NCBI GenBank assembly: GCA_002440745.1
Contig: DJVB01000013.1
Span: forward strand, 1-61,258
Direction of reading: 5' to 3'
DNA from: Bacteroidales bacterium UBA6267
GTDB lineage: Bacteria; Bacteroidota; Bacteroidia; Bacteroidales; UBA1556
Length of the DNA: 61,258 bases
In this document: positions 1 through 7,956 of the stretch, one piece after another
Position numbering within the stretch: the stretch's first letter is position 1
Layout: every line of letters starts with the position of its first letter
Program-made: the position numbers and the translations under genes
The notes under the pieces: generated by a model
Seen by the model: the letters and a program-made list of their open reading frames with translations, nothing else
What the model was told of the DNA's origin: nothing
Database searches by the model: none

Positions 1-540
1 AGATGCGGTTTACCGAAGGGATACAGGAATTCTATAGTATTCTTGAATTTTAATTACACTAATACAACTTCACTTTATGTGAAAGAACTAAATAAAGATT
101 TTGCAACCAAATTAATTCATATTCACGGGGATCTATCTGGAAGATATGGTAAACCTGTGTTTGGCTATGGTGACGAATTTAATAAAACGTATCGTTCATT
201 TGAAGAATTAAACTTTAATGATTTATATAGGCATATAAAATCCTTTGCCTATTCATTAAATTCTAATTATAGTACTCTGACATCTATCATTGATAGCGGT
301 GCTTATGAAGTTCATATCTACGGTCATTCATGTGGTATTACAGATAGAACTTTATTGAATCAGATATTTGAACATGATAATTGCCAATCTATACAGGTTT
401 TTTACCACCAAAGAGATGATGGCACTAATGACTTTGTAGAAAAATCTTATGAAATAGCGCGCCATTTCAATGACAAAATAAAATTCAGAAAACGTTTAAT
501 TCCTTTGGATAAAAGTGTGCCTATGCCGCAAAATAAATAA
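1..540 (+). CDS. abiH: AbiH family abortive-infection protein, C-terminal part (5' end outside window)
   Basis: The frame is open from base 1, so the first 14 codons before the TTG at 43 also belong to the gene and the true start lies left of the window. The visible residues carry AbiH hallmarks: LNFNYTNT near the beginning, IHIHGDL, FGYGDE, then YGHSCGITDRTLLNQIFEH and a C-terminus ending in PMPQNK. AbiH proteins are single-gene phage-defence factors found in many type I restriction loci; their mechanism is not established. The gene ends 56 bp before a truncated hsdR start. Its last 78 bp are repeated at 3575-3652, so this copy appears to be the intact member of a tandem duplication. The family call is confident; whether the 5' part is intact cannot be seen. 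Confidence 0.85.
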   Translation, partial: RCGLPKGYRNSIVFLNFNYTNTTSLYVKELNKDFATKLIHIHGDLSGRYGKPVFGYGDEFNKTYRSFEELNFNDLYRHIKSFAYSLNSNYSTLTSIIDSGAYEVHIYGHSCGITDRTLLNQIFEHDNCQSIQVFYHQRDDGTNDFVEKSYEIARHFNDKIKFRKRLIPLDKSVPMPQNK

Positions 541-624
541 TTGTATTTTAGTGGTCTAAATTTAACCAATCAATTCATTCTATTAAAAAGCGATTCATGA
601 AATTCACCGAAGAGAAATTAGAAA
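463..624 (+). repeat. Direct repeat copy 1: abiH end plus hsdR start
   Basis: This 162-bp stretch matches 3575-3736 at a constant offset of 3112 bp with only a few substitutions. It covers the last 78 bp of abiH, the 56-bp spacer and 28 bp of an hsdR start (ATG at 597, reading MKFTEEKLE). Here the hsdR frame is abandoned at about 625 and the RAYT gene begins at 626. It marks the left junction of a tandem duplication. Confidence 0.93.
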
Positions 625-625
625 T

Positions 626-1225
626 ATGTCCGAAAAATTCAGAAATAAATATCGCATTGCATCGCATCGTAAACCGGGTTGGGATTATTCGTCCAATGCA
701 TTGTATTACATTACATTGGTAACCCAAAACAGGGTTTGCAATTTGGGTGAAATTGTTGATACGCACGTCCGTGCGTATCAACAATTATCTGATTTTGGAA
801 AAATTGTTGAAACCGAATGGTTAAAATCATTTGAAATTCATGATGAATTATTTTTGGATGAATATATAATTATGCCCAATCATTTACACGCCATCGTGGA
901 AATTAAAAAACCCGATGAATTGATTGATATTTCCCCCGTAGATACGCACGGCCGTGCGTATCTACGGGAATCCCAATCGTTTCATCGTTTGCCAAAATCC
1001 ATATCATCGTTTTTGGCCGGTTTCAAATCGGCGGTAAATACAAAAATTGACGATTATATCGATCAATACCAATTAAATATCCCCAAATATAATCGGAAAA
1101 ATCATTTTTTCCAACCTAATTACCACGACCATATAATTCGTGATGAACAATCGCATAAACGCATTTCGGATTACATCAAAAACAATCCTGCAAATTGGGA
1201 AAAAGACTCGTTTAAAGACAAATAA
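626..1225 (+). CDS. REP-associated tyrosine transposase (RAYT), IS200/Y1 family
   Basis: The 199-residue protein has the HUH metal-binding motif NHLHAIVEI (His86, His88) and the likely catalytic tyrosine in SDYIKNNPANW (Tyr183), the usual RAYT layout. RAYTs are single-copy, domesticated relatives of IS200 transposases that cut hairpin REP sequences. The start at 626 sits in what was hsdR sequence, whose purine-rich GAAGAG may now act as ribosome binding site. Two near-perfect palindromes lie inside the frame and encode DTHVRAY (about residues 45-51) and DTHGRAY (about 106-112). These look like REP units inserted in frame, since they fall in loops outside the conserved core. The gene lies exactly at the junction between the two duplicated abiH-hsdR units. 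Function as an active enzyme is plausible but not shown. Confidence 0.88.
   Translation: MSEKFRNKYRIASHRKPGWDYSSNALYYITLVTQNRVCNLGEIVDTHVRAYQQLSDFGKIVETEWLKSFEIHDELFLDEYIIMPNHLHAIVEIKKPDELIDISPVDTHGRAYLRESQSFHRLPKSISSFLAGFKSAVNTKIDDYIDQYQLNIPKYNRKNHFFQPNYHDHIIRDEQSHKRISDYIKNNPANWEKDSFKDK
751..786. repeat. REP-like palindrome inside RAYT, copy 1
   Basis: There are two perfect 16-bp arms (751-766 and 771-786) around a 4-base GTCC loop. The core GATACGCACG/CGTGCGTATC is shared with the palindrome at 935-968. It stays in frame with the RAYT gene. Confidence 0.9.
935..968. repeat. REP-like palindrome inside RAYT, copy 2
   Basis: This is a perfect 34-bp palindrome centred on GGCC. It shares the core GATACGCACG/CGTGCGTATC with copy 1 but has different outer arms (CCCGTA/TACGGG instead of AATTGTT/AACAATT). 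That pattern suggests separate insertions whose outer arms were matched independently. Confidence 0.9.
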
Positions 1226-1327
1226 AAAAATGCAGACTGTGAAAACAATAGTTAATAAGGAACAAAAAATTATTTATAACATCCAGATATTCAGCGATAT
1301 GATTGTTTTTTTGAAAAATTCCAATTT

Positions 1328-1408
1328 ATGAACCGACTAATAATTATAGGCAATGGCTTTGACTTAGCCCACGGGTTGAAAAAGAGGAATGGCGAAAGCA
1401 TGAGTTGA
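1328..1408 (+). pseudogene. abiH N-terminal remnant
   Basis: The ATG at 1328 opens a frame reading MNRLIIIGNGFDLAHGLK, the canonical AbiH N-terminus, and then loses homology and stops at 1408. Together with the abiH 3' remnant at 3575-3652 it outlines a second abiH gene whose body has been lost. The RloAB pair (1597-3478) now fills the space between the two ends. The family match is strong for so short a piece because this glycine-rich start is highly conserved. Confidence 0.8.
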
Positions 1409-1559
1409 GAAATTTTGAAGGCACCCTTGAAATGCTTATCAAACAGAATAGGACATTCAGAGATATGATTTCGCTTAGCTATTTGTGATTTTAATTGTTA
1501 TTTTTACGTAATTTCATCATTATTTCAAAATAAAATCATTTCATTCACAACTTTATTTC

Positions 1560-1567
1560 TACTTTTG
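1560..1567 (+). promoter_or_regulatory. Candidate Bacteroidota -7 box for the RloAB pair
   Basis: TACTTTTG fits the TAnnTTTG consensus of the main Bacteroidota sigma factor, 30 bp before the ATPase ATG. No clear TTTG -33 element is seen at the right distance, so the assignment is tentative. Confidence 0.4.
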
Positions 1568-1596
1568 CACACGAAATTATGAAAACAATAGGATAA

Positions 1597-2889
1597 ATGA
1601 TACAAGAACTCAAAATTATGAATTTTTTGTCATTCAAAGACGAGGTTACACTGTCTTTTGAAGCGTCAAAAGATACGTTTAATGAGCCAAATCAAGTGGT
1701 TGAGGTTGCGCCGGGCATTCGGTTATTGCGCTTTGCGATTTTATTTGGAGCTAATGCTTCGGGTAAATCAAATCTCTTAAATGCAATCGAATTTTTAAAC
1801 GATTTTTGGTTTGAAGTAAAAAAAGATTTGTCGGAAACTACAGGCGTAATTCCTTTTAAATTAGATAGATTCACACCAAATCAGCCTTCAAGTTTTTCCT
1901 TGAAATTTTTTGTAAATCAAACAAGGTATTGGTATCAGTTGCAATTAGATGAAAAAAAGGTAGTGAGTGAATCGCTACATTATTATAAAAGTGTTCAACC
2001 CACTATGCTATTTGAAAGAGTTTGGGAAAACAATATTTCTAAAGTAAATTTCAATTCAAAAGTTTTAAAAGTAAGTCAAGTTGCAAAAGAAGAAATCAAT
2101 ATCAAATGTTTGCCAAACATGTCCTTTTTTGCTGCTCGTAATCAGGTTAATATTAGTTTGCCTGAGATAGATGCTGCTAAGGATTGGATGCGAAAGAATA
2201 TGATGTCAGTAATTGTACCTAATTTAAATCTTTTTAGATATGCTGAAAAAAACATGATGGAAAACAATAATATCAAAGATTATTTATTGGATTTTATCAA
2301 AAAAGCTGATTTTAATATAACTAATATTCAATCTGAAGTAATTAAACAAGATATTCCACAAGATTTTCTAGATATTTTATTGAAAAATGAGGATATTCCA
2401 GTCATAGAGAAAGAAAGACTAAAATCTGAAAGAAAGATTCAAAAAATTAGTACCGAATTTGAGCACTCTGTAATAAATGAAAGAGGAATCGAAAATTATC
2501 TATTACCAACTAATCTTCAATCCGATGGTACTCGTCGAATTGTCGGAATCGAAGCCGCCTTTTTTAATTTAATCGAAAATAATGCATTTTTAGCAATCGA
2601 CGAATTGGAATCTTCATTGCATCCTGAGTTGTTAGAGTTTGTAATTCAAGAGTTTTTACAAAAGCGAGATACTCGATCACAATTACTTGTTACAACCCAT
2701 TACGATCCTTTATTAAATTTAATTGATGATTTATTTCGCAAGGATAGCGTTTGGTTTACAGAAAAACATGAATCAGGACACTCAGATTTATACTCTCTAG
2801 TAGAGTTTAAGGGATTAAGCAGACTTTCATCACTTCAAAAAGCATATCGCAATGGATTATTTGGTGCTTTACCAAAAATAAACTCATAA
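1597..2889 (+). CDS. AAA15 family ATPase (RloA-like)
   Basis: This 430-residue protein has an ABC/SMC-type ATPase head. Walker A is GANASGKS (residues 51-58), a signature-like region reads LPTNLQSDGTRR, and Walker B with its catalytic glutamate is FLAIDELESSLHP (Asp335, Glu336), followed by a switch histidine in TTHYD. The start MIQELKIMNFLSFKDE is the usual N-terminal beta strand of the family. Such ATPases pair with RloB- or TOPRIM-type effectors in anti-phage loci; RloA/RloB were named as restriction-linked ORFs inside type I loci, and here hsdR follows. The stop is one base from the next start, so the two are translationally coupled. PARIS (AriAB) and OLD-like systems share the architecture, but the partner here is RloB-like. 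Confidence 0.85.
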   Translation: MIQELKIMNFLSFKDEVTLSFEASKDTFNEPNQVVEVAPGIRLLRFAILFGANASGKSNLLNAIEFLNDFWFEVKKDLSETTGVIPFKLDRFTPNQPSSFSLKFFVNQTRYWYQLQLDEKKVVSESLHYYKSVQPTMLFERVWENNISKVNFNSKVLKVSQVAKEEINIKCLPNMSFFAARNQVNISLPEIDAAKDWMRKNMMSVIVPNLNLFRYAEKNMMENNNIKDYLLDFIKKADFNITNIQSEVIKQDIPQDFLDILLKNEDIPVIEKERLKSERKIQKISTEFEHSVINERGIENYLLPTNLQSDGTRRIVGIEAAFFNLIENNAFLAIDELESSLHPELLEFVIQEFLQKRDTRSQLLVTTHYDPLLNLIDDLFRKDSVWFTEKHESGHSDLYSLVEFKGLSRLSSLQKAYRNGLFGALPKINS

Positions 2890-2890
2890 G

Positions 2891-3478
2891 TTGATGAATC
2901 GAAGGATTAATACTCGAAGTACAAGAAGTCCAATTCCGGTTATTATTGGAGCTGGCATTACTGAACAGTATTATTTTTCTCACATAAAGTCGATTTACGG
3001 TTTCCAATTTAAAATACGACCAAGATACTTTGGAACGGAATCATTATTCGAAATAGAGAAGAAAATTGAAAGAGTTATTGAAGAAGGTAGAATTGCAATT
3101 TGTGTATTTGATGCTGATGTCGCATATAGAAATGAAAAGGAGAAGAAAAAGTTAGTTGCACTTTTCAAGAAGTATTCAAAATCGAAAAGAGTAGTTTTTT
3201 GTGACAGTCTGCCATCCATAGAATACTGGTTTTTATTGCATTATAAAAACACCAATCGTCATTTCAACGATTCTTCAGATATTCTAAGAGAATTAAAAAA
3301 AGAAATACCTGATTTTGAAAAAACAATGAATTTCCTTGAAAAAGAAAAATGGGTTTCAGATATGTGTTCTAATAATAAACTATCAATTGCAAAGCAAAGA
3401 GCAAAGAGTTTTGAGCATACCGCAACATCCTATTCAAATATTTATAAAGCTTTTGATTTGTTGGAAAATGGTGATTAA
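2891..3478 (+). CDS. RloB-like putative nuclease effector
   Basis: This 195-residue protein carries the RloB pattern: a glutamate in GAGITEQYYF (Glu25), acidic residues in VFDADVAYR (Asp74, Asp76), and SLPSIEYWFLLHY (Glu111, His117). The spacing recalls TOPRIM-like metal-binding folds. It lacks a membrane segment and probably acts in the cytoplasm as the effector released or activated by the ATPase just upstream. RloB target and trigger are not established for the family. A basic N-terminus (RRINTRSTR) may contact nucleic acid; that is inference. Confidence 0.78.
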   Translation: MMNRRINTRSTRSPIPVIIGAGITEQYYFSHIKSIYGFQFKIRPRYFGTESLFEIEKKIERVIEEGRIAICVFDADVAYRNEKEKKKLVALFKKYSKSKRVVFCDSLPSIEYWFLLHYKNTNRHFNDSSDILRELKKEIPDFEKTMNFLEKEKWVSDMCSNNKLSIAKQRAKSFEHTATSYSNIYKAFDLLENGD

Positions 3479-3574
3479 TTAATAATATTCACTAAAGAAA
3501 AATCAGAAAAGGTATTTAGAAATTTGTTGCCCTAGGAAGGATTTTCACCTCATGTGAATTTCGTGCTACCCTGT

Positions 3575-3652
3575 CATTTCAATGACAAAATAAAATTCAG
3601 AAAACGTTTAATTCCTTTGGATAAAAATGTACCTATGCCGCAAAATAAATAA
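3575..3652 (+). pseudogene. abiH C-terminal remnant
   Basis: This is the 3' end of a second abiH copy, reading HFNDKIKFRKRL to PMPQNK and its stop codon, with two substitutions relative to 463-540. The sequence before 3575 has no AbiH match that I can see. It is the right-hand partner of the N-terminal remnant at 1328. Confidence 0.85.
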
Positions 3653-3736
3653 TTGTATTTTAGTGGTCTAAATTTAACCAATCAATTCATTCTATTAAAA
3701 AGCGATTCATGAAATTCACCGAAGAAAAACTAGAGA
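3575..3736 (+). repeat. Direct repeat copy 2: abiH end plus hsdR start
   Basis: This is the partner of 463-624. In this copy the hsdR start (ATG 3709) continues into the full-length gene. The identical 56-bp spacer shows that abiH and hsdR were neighbours before the duplication. Confidence 0.93.
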
Positions 3737-6700
3737 AGGCTTTTGCTGAGTTATTGGGGCAGGAGGGATTCAGTCACCAATTGGGCATCACTATTTCCAG
3801 AAGAATTGATGAGGTATTGATTGAGGAAGATTTACGCAACTTTCTTTTAACTCAATATGCGCCACAAGGCATCACTTCCAATGAAGTCAACTCTATTATT
3901 CTTCAACTCAAATCACTTCCTGCATCCGACCTTTACGAAAGCAATAAGACTTTTACAAAAATGCTTTCAGATGGTTTTATTCTAAAACGTGAAGACCGCA
4001 ACCAAAAGGACATTTATATTCAACTTATCAATTATGCCGGACTGAACAGGCATCGACAACCCGCTGCTGACCAACTCATTACAATTGCCGCAGAACCTGA
4101 GGAGAGTTATTCCCGTGATACAAATATTTACAAATTTGTCAATCAGTTAGAAATCTTTGGCGATGAAAAACGAATTCCGGATGGTATAGTTTATATCAAT
4201 GGCTTGCCATTAGTGGTTTTTGAATTTAAGTCGGCCATTCGCGAGGAAGCTACTATTTATGATGCTTTTAAACAATTAACAGTTCGTTACCGCAGAGATA
4301 TTCCCGAACTCTTTAAATACAATGCTTTTTGTGTTATCAGTGATGGGGTAAATAATAAAGCAGGCTCTTTTTTCGCTCCCTATGAGTTTTTTTATGCTTG
4401 GAGGCGTGTGGCTGGACTAGCCAAGGAGGTTGATGGAATAGATTCAATGTTTACGATGATTCAAGGGATGTTCAATAAGAACCGTCTCCGGGACATTATC
4501 CGCAATTTTATATTTATTCCCGATAGTTCAAAAAAGAATGAGAAGATTGTTTGTCGCTATCCTCAATATTATGCAGCACGGGCATTGTACGAGAACATTA
4601 AGAAAGCACAAAGACCAAAAGGTAAAGGAAAAGGGGGTACTTATTTTGGCGCAACAGGTTCAGGTAAGAGTTATACTATGCTCTATCTCACAAGGTTATT
4701 GATGAAAAGCGAATATTTTGAAAGTCCAACTATTGTGATGATAACCGACCGAACCGATTTGGACGATCAACTTTCGACACAATTTACCAATGCGAAAAAC
4801 TTCATAGGTGATAATTTGGTTGTGAGTGTTGAAAGCAGAGCTGACCTGAGAAGTAAATTGCAAGGCAGACAAAGTGGGGGAGTTTTCTTAACCACCATCC
4901 ATAAGTTTACAGAGGATACGGAACTGCTAACCGACCGAAGCAATGTGATTTGTATTTCGGACGAGGCTCACCGAAGTCAGGTTAATCTTGACCAAAAAGT
5001 AAAGGTTACTGAGAATGGCGTTACAAAATCGTTTGGTTTTGCAAAATACCTGCATGATTCATTACCGAATGCCACTTATGTAGGTTTCACCGGTACTCCC
5101 ATTGATGCAACGCTTGATGTTTTTGGAAAAGTGGTAGATGCCTACACAATGACTGAATCGGTTCGTGACGAAATCACAGTTAGAATTGTGTATGAAGGCA
5201 GAGCAGCTAAAGTGTTGTTGAACAATTCAAAACTTAAAGAAATTGAGGATTATTACGCTAAATGTGCCGAGATAGGAAGCAACGAAAATCAGATTGAACA
5301 GAGTAAAAAGGAAATGGCTCAGATGAATGCCATCATTGGGGATCCCGACCGCTTAAAAGAAGTTGCCAAAGACTTTGTAAACCATTATGAAAATAGAGTT
5401 GCAGAAGGTTCAACCGTAAAAGGGAAAGCAATGTTTGTTTGCAGTACTCGTGTAATTGCCTATCAACTATATAAAAATATCATTGAGTTAAGGCCTGAAT
5501 GGAACGAAATAAGAGCAGCGGAAGAAGGTGCGGTACTTACAGACAAAGACAAACGTGAACTTAAACCCATTGAACGAATCAAGCTTATCGCAACCAGAGG
5601 ACAAGACGACCCGAAAGAAATGTATGATTTGTTGGGAACAAAAGAGCAGCGCAAAGAGCTTGATCGACAATTCAAAAACGAAAAATCGAATTTCAAGATT
5701 GCTATAGTGGTTGATATGTGGCTCACAGGTTTTGATATTCCCACTTTGGACAGTATTTACATTGATAAACCTATACAACGACATAATCTAATCCAAACAA
5801 TATCAAGGGTTAATCGTAGGTTTGAAGGAAAAAACAAAGGCTTAGTTGTGGATTATATCGGAATTAAAAATCAGATGAATATAGCCTTAAAGCAATATAG
5901 CGAAGGCGATAAAGATAATTTTGAAGACATTGCGGAATCCATTATTGTTGTCAGAAACCATTTAGACCTTTTGGCCAAACTGTTTCATACTTTCGATAAT
6001 TCAAAATATTTCAATGGAACCACTTTACAACAACTGAACACCCTAAACCTTGCTGCCGAGTACGTTCAAAAAACAAAAGAATTTGAAACCCGTTTTATGG
6101 GTTTGGTTAAGCGATTAAAAGCTGCTTATGATATATGTGCAGGAAGTGAACAACTAACACAAACAGAAAGAGATTACACGCATTTCTATTTAGCTGTGCG
6201 TTCAATACTATTTAAAATTACCAAGGGCAATGCCCCCGACACGGCTCAGATGAATGCAAAAGTTCGGGAAATGATAATTGAGGCATTGCAGAGCGAAGGA
6301 GTAGAAGAGATATTTAAGCTTGGGGATGAAACCGAAACAGAACAAGATATTTTTGATGAAGATTATTTAGCAAAGATTGACAAGATAAAACTTCCAAATA
6401 CCAAAATCAAATTGCTTCAACAATTGCTTGCAAAAGTAATTGGAGAAATCAGAAAAGTGAACCGTGTAAAAGGAATTGATTTTACAAAGAAAATGCAGGT
6501 GTTAGTTGAGCGCTACAACAACCGTGATGCAAACGACATTTTGAGAAGCGAAGTCTATGAAGAAATGGCAAATGCCCTGACAGACTTGATTTGGGAGGTT
6601 CACAAAGAGTTTTCGGCTGGTGATGAAATGGGGATTGACTTTGAGGAAAAAGCATTTTATGATATTCTGAAAGAATTATGTGTAAAATATGACTTCAAAT

Positions 6701-6921
6701 ATCCTGACGATAAAATGATTGCCTTGTCAAAAGCTGTAAAAATCATTGTTGATAATCAGGCAAAATATCCGGACTGGAATAAGCGGGACGATATTAAATC
6801 AGCCTTAAAAGTTGAACTGATATTGATTTTGGATGAGTTTGATTATCCTCCTGTTGAACGAGACGAAGTATATGTAGAGATTTTTGAACAAGCCGAAAAT
6901 TTTAAGAAGAATAGGGGGTAG
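3709..6921 (+). CDS. hsdR: Type I restriction enzyme, restriction/translocase subunit R
   Basis: The protein is full length (1070 residues). An N-terminal PD-(D/E)xK nuclease is seen as IPDGIV then VVFEFKSA (Asp158, Glu172, Lys174). It is followed by a superfamily 2 translocase: Walker A GATGSGKS (about 314-321), CISDEAHRSQ (DEAH about 418-421), GFTGTPID, and the second RecA lobe with MWLTGFDIP and ISRVNRR. The C-terminal helical region that binds the modification subunits is present. HsdR cuts unmodified DNA after ATP-driven translocation in complex with HsdM and HsdS. No hsdM or hsdS occurs in the window; they probably lie to the left, before abiH. The gene appears intact. Confidence 0.95.
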   Translation: MKFTEEKLEKAFAELLGQEGFSHQLGITISRRIDEVLIEEDLRNFLLTQYAPQGITSNEVNSIILQLKSLPASDLYESNKTFTKMLSDGFILKREDRNQKDIYIQLINYAGLNRHRQPAADQLITIAAEPEESYSRDTNIYKFVNQLEIFGDEKRIPDGIVYINGLPLVVFEFKSAIREEATIYDAFKQLTVRYRRDIPELFKYNAFCVISDGVNNKAGSFFAPYEFFYAWRRVAGLAKEVDGIDSMFTMIQGMFNKNRLRDIIRNFIFIPDSSKKNEKIVCRYPQYYAARALYENIKKAQRPKGKGKGGTYFGATGSGKSYTMLYLTRLLMKSEYFESPTIVMITDRTDLDDQLSTQFTNAKNFIGDNLVVSVESRADLRSKLQGRQSGGVFLTTIHKFTEDTELLTDRSNVICISDEAHRSQVNLDQKVKVTENGVTKSFGFAKYLHDSLPNATYVGFTGTPIDATLDVFGKVVDAYTMTESVRDEITVRIVYEGRAAKVLLNNSKLKEIEDYYAKCAEIGSNENQIEQSKKEMAQMNAIIGDPDRLKEVAKDFVNHYENRVAEGSTVKGKAMFVCSTRVIAYQLYKNIIELRPEWNEIRAAEEGAVLTDKDKRELKPIERIKLIATRGQDDPKEMYDLLGTKEQRKELDRQFKNEKSNFKIAIVVDMWLTGFDIPTLDSIYIDKPIQRHNLIQTISRVNRRFEGKNKGLVVDYIGIKNQMNIALKQYSEGDKDNFEDIAESIIVVRNHLDLLAKLFHTFDNSKYFNGTTLQQLNTLNLAAEYVQKTKEFETRFMGLVKRLKAAYDICAGSEQLTQTERDYTHFYLAVRSILFKITKGNAPDTAQMNAKVREMIIEALQSEGVEEIFKLGDETETEQDIFDEDYLAKIDKIKLPNTKIKLLQQLLAKVIGEIRKVNRVKGIDFTKKMQVLVERYNNRDANDILRSEVYEEMANALTDLIWEVHKEFSAGDEMGIDFEEKAFYDILKELCVKYDFKYPDDKMIALSKAVKIIVDNQAKYPDWNKRDDIKSALKVELILILDEFDYPPVERDEVYVEIFEQAENFKKNRG

Positions 6922-6985
6922 GAAATTGAAAAGACAAAACAGTGAATAAATAGATTTCTGTAACAACTTAATACTTGATTAAATT

Positions 6986-7924
6986 ATGAAAATCGGACAA
7001 CTTAACAAATTGGATATAAGGGAGCTTTGGAAAGGTGAAGCCCAAGATTTTACTCCTTGGTTGGCTCAAGAGGAAAACTTAAAGCAATTAGGTGATGTTA
7101 TCAGTGTTGATTTGGAATTGGTTCAGCAAGAAAAAAATGTCGGTCCGTTTCGTGCAGATATTTTGTGTAAAAGCACAATAGATGACAGTTATGTTTTGAT
7201 TGAAAATCAATTAGAGAAAACAGATCATACACATTTGGGTCAAATTTTAACCTATGCAGCAGGATTAGACGCAGTAACGGTGATTTGGATTGCCAAGGAA
7301 TTTACTGAGGAACATCGGGCAACAATTGATTGGTTGAACAGAATTACCGATGAGAAATTTAATTTTTTTGGAATAGAAATCGAAGCCTATAAAATTGGGG
7401 ATAGTTTACCGGCACCTTTATTTCAAATTGTAAGTAAACCCAATGATTGGTCAAGAACCATAAAAACCGCTGCAACAAGTCAAAACCTTACAGATGCAAA
7501 ATCTTTGAACCTTGATTATTGGACCGCAATGAAAAAATATTTTGAGGAAAAAGGAACATTTTTGCGTCATCAAAAGCCACAACCACAGCATTGGACAAAT
7601 TTTGCATTAGGAAAAAGTCATTTTCACATGTCAGCAGTTTCAAGTGTTAGGGAGAATTTTCTTAGGGTTGAATTATTAATCAATGCTGAAAAATCGAAAG
7701 AGGTATTTAGGTTGCTTCAGGAAAAATATCAGGAAGCATCCTATGAGCATATTTCACCTGATTTGGTTTGGGATGAATTGCCCGATAAAAAAGTCTCAAT
7801 TGTGTATCTAAGGCGTGATGCAAAGGTTAATAGTATCCAAGATTGGCCAAATCAGCATCAATGGTTTATGGAGACACTTGAAAAGATGGATAGGTTTTTT
7901 AGGGATAAGATAAGATTGGTTTAG
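6986..7924 (+). CDS. DUF4268 domain protein, putative PD-(D/E)xK nuclease
   Basis: The 312-residue protein has an N-terminal nuclease-like fold: GPFRADIL (Asp58) then VLIENQLEKTDHTHLGQI (Glu73, Gln75), the D...ExQ arrangement of some restriction-like nucleases. The C-terminal part (about 170-312, with WTNFALGKSHFHMS) is the DUF4268 domain proper. DUF4268 proteins are frequent in restriction and defence islands, with unknown targets. It follows hsdR after 64 bp in the same direction and may be co-transcribed. The start at 6986 fits the conserved start MKIGQLNKLDIRELW. Nuclease activity is inferred from the motif only. Confidence 0.75.
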   Translation: MKIGQLNKLDIRELWKGEAQDFTPWLAQEENLKQLGDVISVDLELVQQEKNVGPFRADILCKSTIDDSYVLIENQLEKTDHTHLGQILTYAAGLDAVTVIWIAKEFTEEHRATIDWLNRITDEKFNFFGIEIEAYKIGDSLPAPLFQIVSKPNDWSRTIKTAATSQNLTDAKSLNLDYWTAMKKYFEEKGTFLRHQKPQPQHWTNFALGKSHFHMSAVSSVRENFLRVELLINAEKSKEVFRLLQEKYQEASYEHISPDLVWDELPDKKVSIVYLRRDAKVNSIQDWPNQHQWFMETLEKMDRFFRDKIRLV

Positions 7925-7956
7925 GAAATTTAGTATTAACTTTTAAAAATAAATTT

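Larger units (their letters stand above)
1226..1596. other. Gene-poor junction with gene remnants
   Basis: These 371 bases between RAYT and the ATPase hold the orphan abiH start (1328-1408), a second short open stretch (1384-1488, another frame, encoding EEWRKHELRNF and ending ISLSYL-stop) that looks like the C-terminal end of an unidentified gene, and a candidate promoter at 1560. A five-codon ORF at 1579-1596 (MKTIG) stops directly against the ATPase start codon. Confidence 0.6.

Noticed and set aside
1140..1331. ORF of 63 codons overlapping the RAYT end
   Set aside because: It is mostly another frame of the RAYT gene followed by AT-rich intergenic sequence; it shows no family features.
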